A stretch of 64,000 nucleotides of DNA, from contig NZ_JAODUA010000011.1 of the NCBI RefSeq assembly GCF_025399895.1, forward strand, positions 186,001 through 250,000, written 5' to 3'. The notes beneath the pieces are model-generated. The model did not search any database. It was not told the DNA's origin and saw nothing but the letters and a program-made list of their open reading frames with translations. This document shows positions 61,195 through 64,000 of the stretch, piece by piece. A program made the position numbers and the translations under genes. Each line of letters begins with the position of its first letter. Positions within the stretch are counted from its first letter, which is position 1. Source of the stretch: Streptomyces sp. ASQP_92 (GTDB taxonomy: Bacteria > Actinomycetota > Actinomycetes > Streptomycetales > Streptomycetaceae).

Positions 61195-61854
61195 TCAGTG
61201 CTGCCGCGGGCACTCCTTCCAGGCCAGGTGGTAGATGGTCTGGATGTCCCCGTCGGTGGAGTCCATCGCCATGAAGCTGTTGGTCTTCGGGTCCGAGGTG
61301 CCGGCGTTCACGCGCAGCTCGGTGTTGATGTTGAAGTTCCGCTTCACCCCGCAGGGCGCCCACACCAGTTGGCCCCAGTCGGTGGAGTCGGTGGCCTGCC
61401 AGTTGTCGTCGTAGGGGCCGTTGAACGGGTGCGTTCTGCTCGCGGTGTCGGGGGAGCCCTGGAAGTAGTACGAGGCCTTCTGGACGGCGTTCGCCCCGCG
61501 CTCCAGGTGGGCGTAGCCGCGGTAGTCGGCGCTCGCGACGGCGTAGGTGAAGCCGGAGGGGACGTGCACGATCAGGTTGAGCTGGCAGTTCTTGCGGAAG
61601 TCGGTGGGCTTGGAGCCGGCCCCCACCTGCGCCATGTACTGGCTGTAGGTGACGGTGAAGGCGGTGTTGTCCGGGGCGACGGCGACCGCCGCGGTGCCGA
61701 GCGGACAGCCGGAGCCGTTGACGGTCGCGACCTCGATCACGATCTTGTCGGGCGGCGCGACGATGCCGGAGGGCGCGGCCGGGGCCGCCTGGGTGAGGAG
61801 CGAGGAGACGAGTAACGCCGCCGTCGCGCCGCCTGCGAGAAATGCACCGGGCAT
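61195..61854 (-). CDS. Secreted DUF4360-type protein
   Basis: A 219-aa exported protein with a hydrophobic signal peptide ending TQAAPAAP. It matches the DUF4360 pattern: VNGSGCPLGTAAVAVAPDNT near the N-terminus, FRKNCQLNL, and four or more Cys residues (CPLG, NCQL, APCGV, KECP) likely in disulfides. Function is unknown. The start ATG 61854 follows CGGAGC. The 334 bp between it and the serC stop hold a hairpin (62109-62143) and no gene. Confidence 0.78.
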   Translation of the reverse strand: MPGAFLAGGATAALLVSSLLTQAAPAAPSGIVAPPDKIVIEVATVNGSGCPLGTAAVAVAPDNTAFTVTYSQYMAQVGAGSKPTDFRKNCQLNLIVHVPSGFTYAVASADYRGYAHLERGANAVQKASYYFQGSPDTASRTHPFNGPYDDNWQATDSTDWGQLVWAPCGVKRNFNINTELRVNAGTSDPKTNSFMAMDSTDGDIQTIYHLAWKECPRQH

Positions 61855-62108
61855 GATGCTCCGATCGGTTGTCGGTGGCCTTGCGTGGATGTGGGGGGTC
61901 CAGCCGAGCGCCCATGCCTAGTTGAGGCATGAACATGTCAAACCTGCGGGCCGATCCGGCCGTGGTGCGGAGCGCGCCGGATCGCTTTGGATGGTAGGGA
62001 CCCAAGACCCGGCCAGATAGGGCGGTTATCGGCCGTGACGGCGGGGGCGCGGGCCCGCGAGGTGCGGGTGCCGGGCGGGTGGGCGGCCCGGCGGGCCGCC
62101 GGGCAGCG

Positions 62109-62143
62109 CGAGGGCCCGGCACCGTGACGGTGCCGGGCCCTCG
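62109..62143. terminator. 17-bp perfect stem, serC terminator
   Basis: A perfectly self-complementary element centred on GGCACCGTGACGGTGCC (62118-62134), extending to 62109 and 62143. It lies 46 bp beyond the serC stop on the minus strand. Confidence 0.8.
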
Positions 62144-62188
62144 GTCACGCGCTGAGCCAGGCGCTGGGTTACGCGCTCGGCCGTGCGC

Positions 62189-63307
62189 TCAGAGCTGCTC
62201 GATGACGTAGTCCACGCAGGCCGTCAGCGCCTCGACGTCGGCCGGGTCGATCGCCGGGAACATGGCGATGCGCAGCTGGTTGCGGCCCAGCTTGCGGTAC
62301 GGCTCGGTGTCGACGATGCCGTTGGCACGCAGCACCTTGGCGACCGCGGCGGCGTCGACGTCGTCCGCGAAGTCGATCGTGCCGATGACCTGCGAGCGCT
62401 TGGCCGGGTCGGTGACGAACGGGGAGGCGTGCTTGGAGTCCTCGGCCCAGCCGTACAGGGCCTGGGAGGACGCGCGGGTGCGGCCCGTCGCCCAGTCCAG
62501 ACCGCCCTGGCCGTTGATCCACTTCAGCTGCTCGTTGAGCAGGAACAGGGTGGACAGGGCGGGAGTGTTGTACGTCTGGTTCTTCAGCGAGTTGTCGATC
62601 GCGGTCGGCAGCGAGAAGAACTCCGGCACGTGCCGGCCGCTCGCGTGGACGCGCTGGGCGCGCTCCAGGGCGGCGGGCGAGAACGCGGCGATCCACAGGC
62701 CGCCGTCCGAGGCGAACGACTTCTGCGGGGCGAAGTAGTAGACGTCCGTCTCGGTGATGTCGACGGGCAGGCCGCCGGCGCCGGAGGTCGCGTCCACCAG
62801 CACGAGGGAGCCCTCGTCGGCGCCGGCCACCCGCTTGATCGGGGCGGCGACACCGGTGGAGGTCTCGTTGTGCGTGAACGCGTACACGTCCACGCCCGCC
62901 TCGGCGCGCGGGTCGGGGTGGGTGCCCGGGTCGCTGCTGATGACGGTCGGCTCGGCCAGCCAGGGGGCGAGCTTCGCGGCCTTGGCGAACTTGGACGAGA
63001 ACTCGCCGAAGTTCAGGTGCTGGGACTTGTTCTCGATCAGGCCGTGCGTCGCGACGTCCCAGAACGCGGTGGAGCCGCCGTTGCCCAGGATCACCTCGTA
63101 GCCCTCGGGCAGCGAGAAGAGCTCGGCCACGCCCTGGCGCACCTCGCCGACCAGGTTCTTGACCGGGGCCTGGCGGTGGGAGGTGCCGAGGAGGGAGGTG
63201 CCGGTGGCGGCCAGGGCGTCCAGCGCCTCCGTACGCACCTTGGAGGGGCCCGCGCCGAAACGGCCGTCGGCGGGCTTCATGTCAGCGGGAATCTGGATCT
63301 CAGCCAC
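62189..63307 (-). CDS. serC: Phosphoserine aminotransferase
   Basis: A 372-aa class V PLP aminotransferase converting 3-phosphohydroxypyruvate to phosphoserine in serine synthesis. It begins with the actinobacterial SerC pattern IPADMKPADGRFGAGPSKVR (20 residues) and has GTSHRQAPVKN. PLP Lys is in YYFAPQKSFASDGG, and the phosphate-binding NQTYNTPALST segment is present. The GTG at 63307 is the start. It is monocistronic; a repeat block lies upstream. Confidence 0.95.
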   Translation of the reverse strand: MAEIQIPADMKPADGRFGAGPSKVRTEALDALAATGTSLLGTSHRQAPVKNLVGEVRQGVAELFSLPEGYEVILGNGGSTAFWDVATHGLIENKSQHLNFGEFSSKFAKAAKLAPWLAEPTVISSDPGTHPDPRAEAGVDVYAFTHNETSTGVAAPIKRVAGADEGSLVLVDATSGAGGLPVDITETDVYYFAPQKSFASDGGLWIAAFSPAALERAQRVHASGRHVPEFFSLPTAIDNSLKNQTYNTPALSTLFLLNEQLKWINGQGGLDWATGRTRASSQALYGWAEDSKHASPFVTDPAKRSQVIGTIDFADDVDAAAVAKVLRANGIVDTEPYRKLGRNQLRIAMFPAIDPADVEALTACVDYVIEQL

Positions 63308-64000
63308 GGCGGGAGCGTAGCCGGTTCCGGGCCGTCCGGGCGCCCGGGTCCGCCCGATGAGACGCCCCCCACAACAAACCCCCCGGGGCTCCGCCCCGTC
63401 CCCGGCCACGTTTTCGGCACCCGGGCGGCGGGTTGGCAGGCCCCGGGCCCCCTGGGGCTCCGCCCCAGACCCCGGGCCGTCTTCCCACCCACCCGCCCGT
63501 GCAGCGGGTTGGTCGGTTCCGGGCCCCTGGGGCTCCGCCCCAGACCCCGGGCACCTCGCCCACCCACCCGCCCGTAAGCGCAGGGTCGGATGGTCCCGGG
63601 ACCCCTGGGGCTCCGCCCCAGACCCCGTTCGCGCCTGAACGGCGCTCGTCCTCAAACGCCGGACAGGCTGAGGTTGCCCGTGCGGGCCCGCACCGATCCT
63701 GCCAGGGGCGCGGGGAACTGCGCGAGAAGCGACCACGATCTGCGGACGCCCTGGGGTTTGGGGGCGCGAGGAACTGCGCGAATAGCGACCACGCCCCGCA
63801 GACCGAAGGGCTTCAGGGGCGCGGGGAACTGCGCGACCAGCCACGCACGGCCCGCGGACGAAAGCAGGTTTCAGGGGCGCGGGGAACTGCGCAAAAGCGA
63901 CCACGGCCCGCGGACCGAAGGGCTTCAGGGGCGCGGGGAACTGCGCAAGGCGTGGCCCCGGTGGGGGCTGGGGGCGCCGGGAGGGCCCCCGCGCCCCCAA
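63308..64000. repeat. Intergenic Streptomyces-type repeat block (right copy)
   Basis: 693 bp without a gene at the window end. It has three CTGGGGCTCCGCCCCAGACC elements (about 63451, 63528, 63606), one GGCGCTCGTCCTCAAACGCC element (63641) and five copies of AGGGGCGCGGGGAACTGCGC or a close variant (about 63704, 63760, 63815, 63873, 63927). All are in the opposite orientation to the 52.8-53.2 kb block. Confidence 0.85.

Overview
This 64 kb window is high-GC actinobacterial DNA and almost certainly Streptomyces. It has GTG/TTG starts, ATGA and GTGA stop/start overlaps, bldG with its anti-sigma partner, a lysine-tailed topA, a transporter-like/thymidylate kinase fusion and a 6S RNA gene. From memory, the order of the first 28 kb resembles the SCO3560-SCO3540 block of S. 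coelicolor; no comparison was run.

Layout. (1) 1-28.1 kb is conserved chromosome: a CooC/MinD-like ATPase, a Fic-fold protein with a degenerate motif, 6S RNA (ssrS), an HAD-IB phosphatase, and the ssd-tadA-tadB-tadC-flp-tadE-tadG-like pilus cluster. These are followed by an MrfA-type helicase, bldG and its anti-sigma factor, hppA, a lipoprotein, a methyltransferase, topA, the tmk fusion, holB, a secreted tripeptidyl-aminopeptidase-type hydrolase and tRNA-Thr(CGU). (2) 28.1-30.8 kb is a low-gene-density, repeat-rich stretch. It holds a frameshifted IS630-type transposase remnant, a small OB-fold protein and several minisatellites, and looks like a tRNA-proximal integration zone. (3) 30.8-47.9 kb is a phenazine gene cluster: a double-unit Lrp/AsnC regulator, a minus-strand operon phzB-phzC-phzD-phzE-orf117-phzF-phzG followed by an adenylating enzyme, an acyl reductase and a GMC oxidoreductase, and plus-strand tailoring candidates (FAD hydroxylase, a 369-aa protein of unknown family, aldo/keto reductase, flavodoxin-fold reductase). 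(4) 48-64 kb returns to general genes: an MFS/beta-glucosidase operon, an ECF sigma factor with a membrane protein, a family-A DNA polymerase, LuxR and AraC regulators, several enzymes, secreted proteins and serC.

How the genes work together. phzC makes DAHP for the shikimate pathway. phzE makes 2-amino-2-desoxyisochorismate, phzD hydrolyses it to DHHA, phzF isomerises DHHA, phzB aids ring condensation and phzG oxidises the tricycle to phenazine-1-carboxylic or 1,6-dicarboxylic acid. The adenylating enzyme/acyl reductase pair resembles EhpF/EhpG of the griseoluteic acid pathway and should reduce a phenazine carboxylate to the aldehyde level; the GMC enzyme and FAD hydroxylase could decorate further. 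The least explained parts are the 117-aa protein translationally coupled between phzE and phzF, the 369-aa protein after the hydroxylase, and a pair of 15-bp direct repeats in the divergent phz promoter region.
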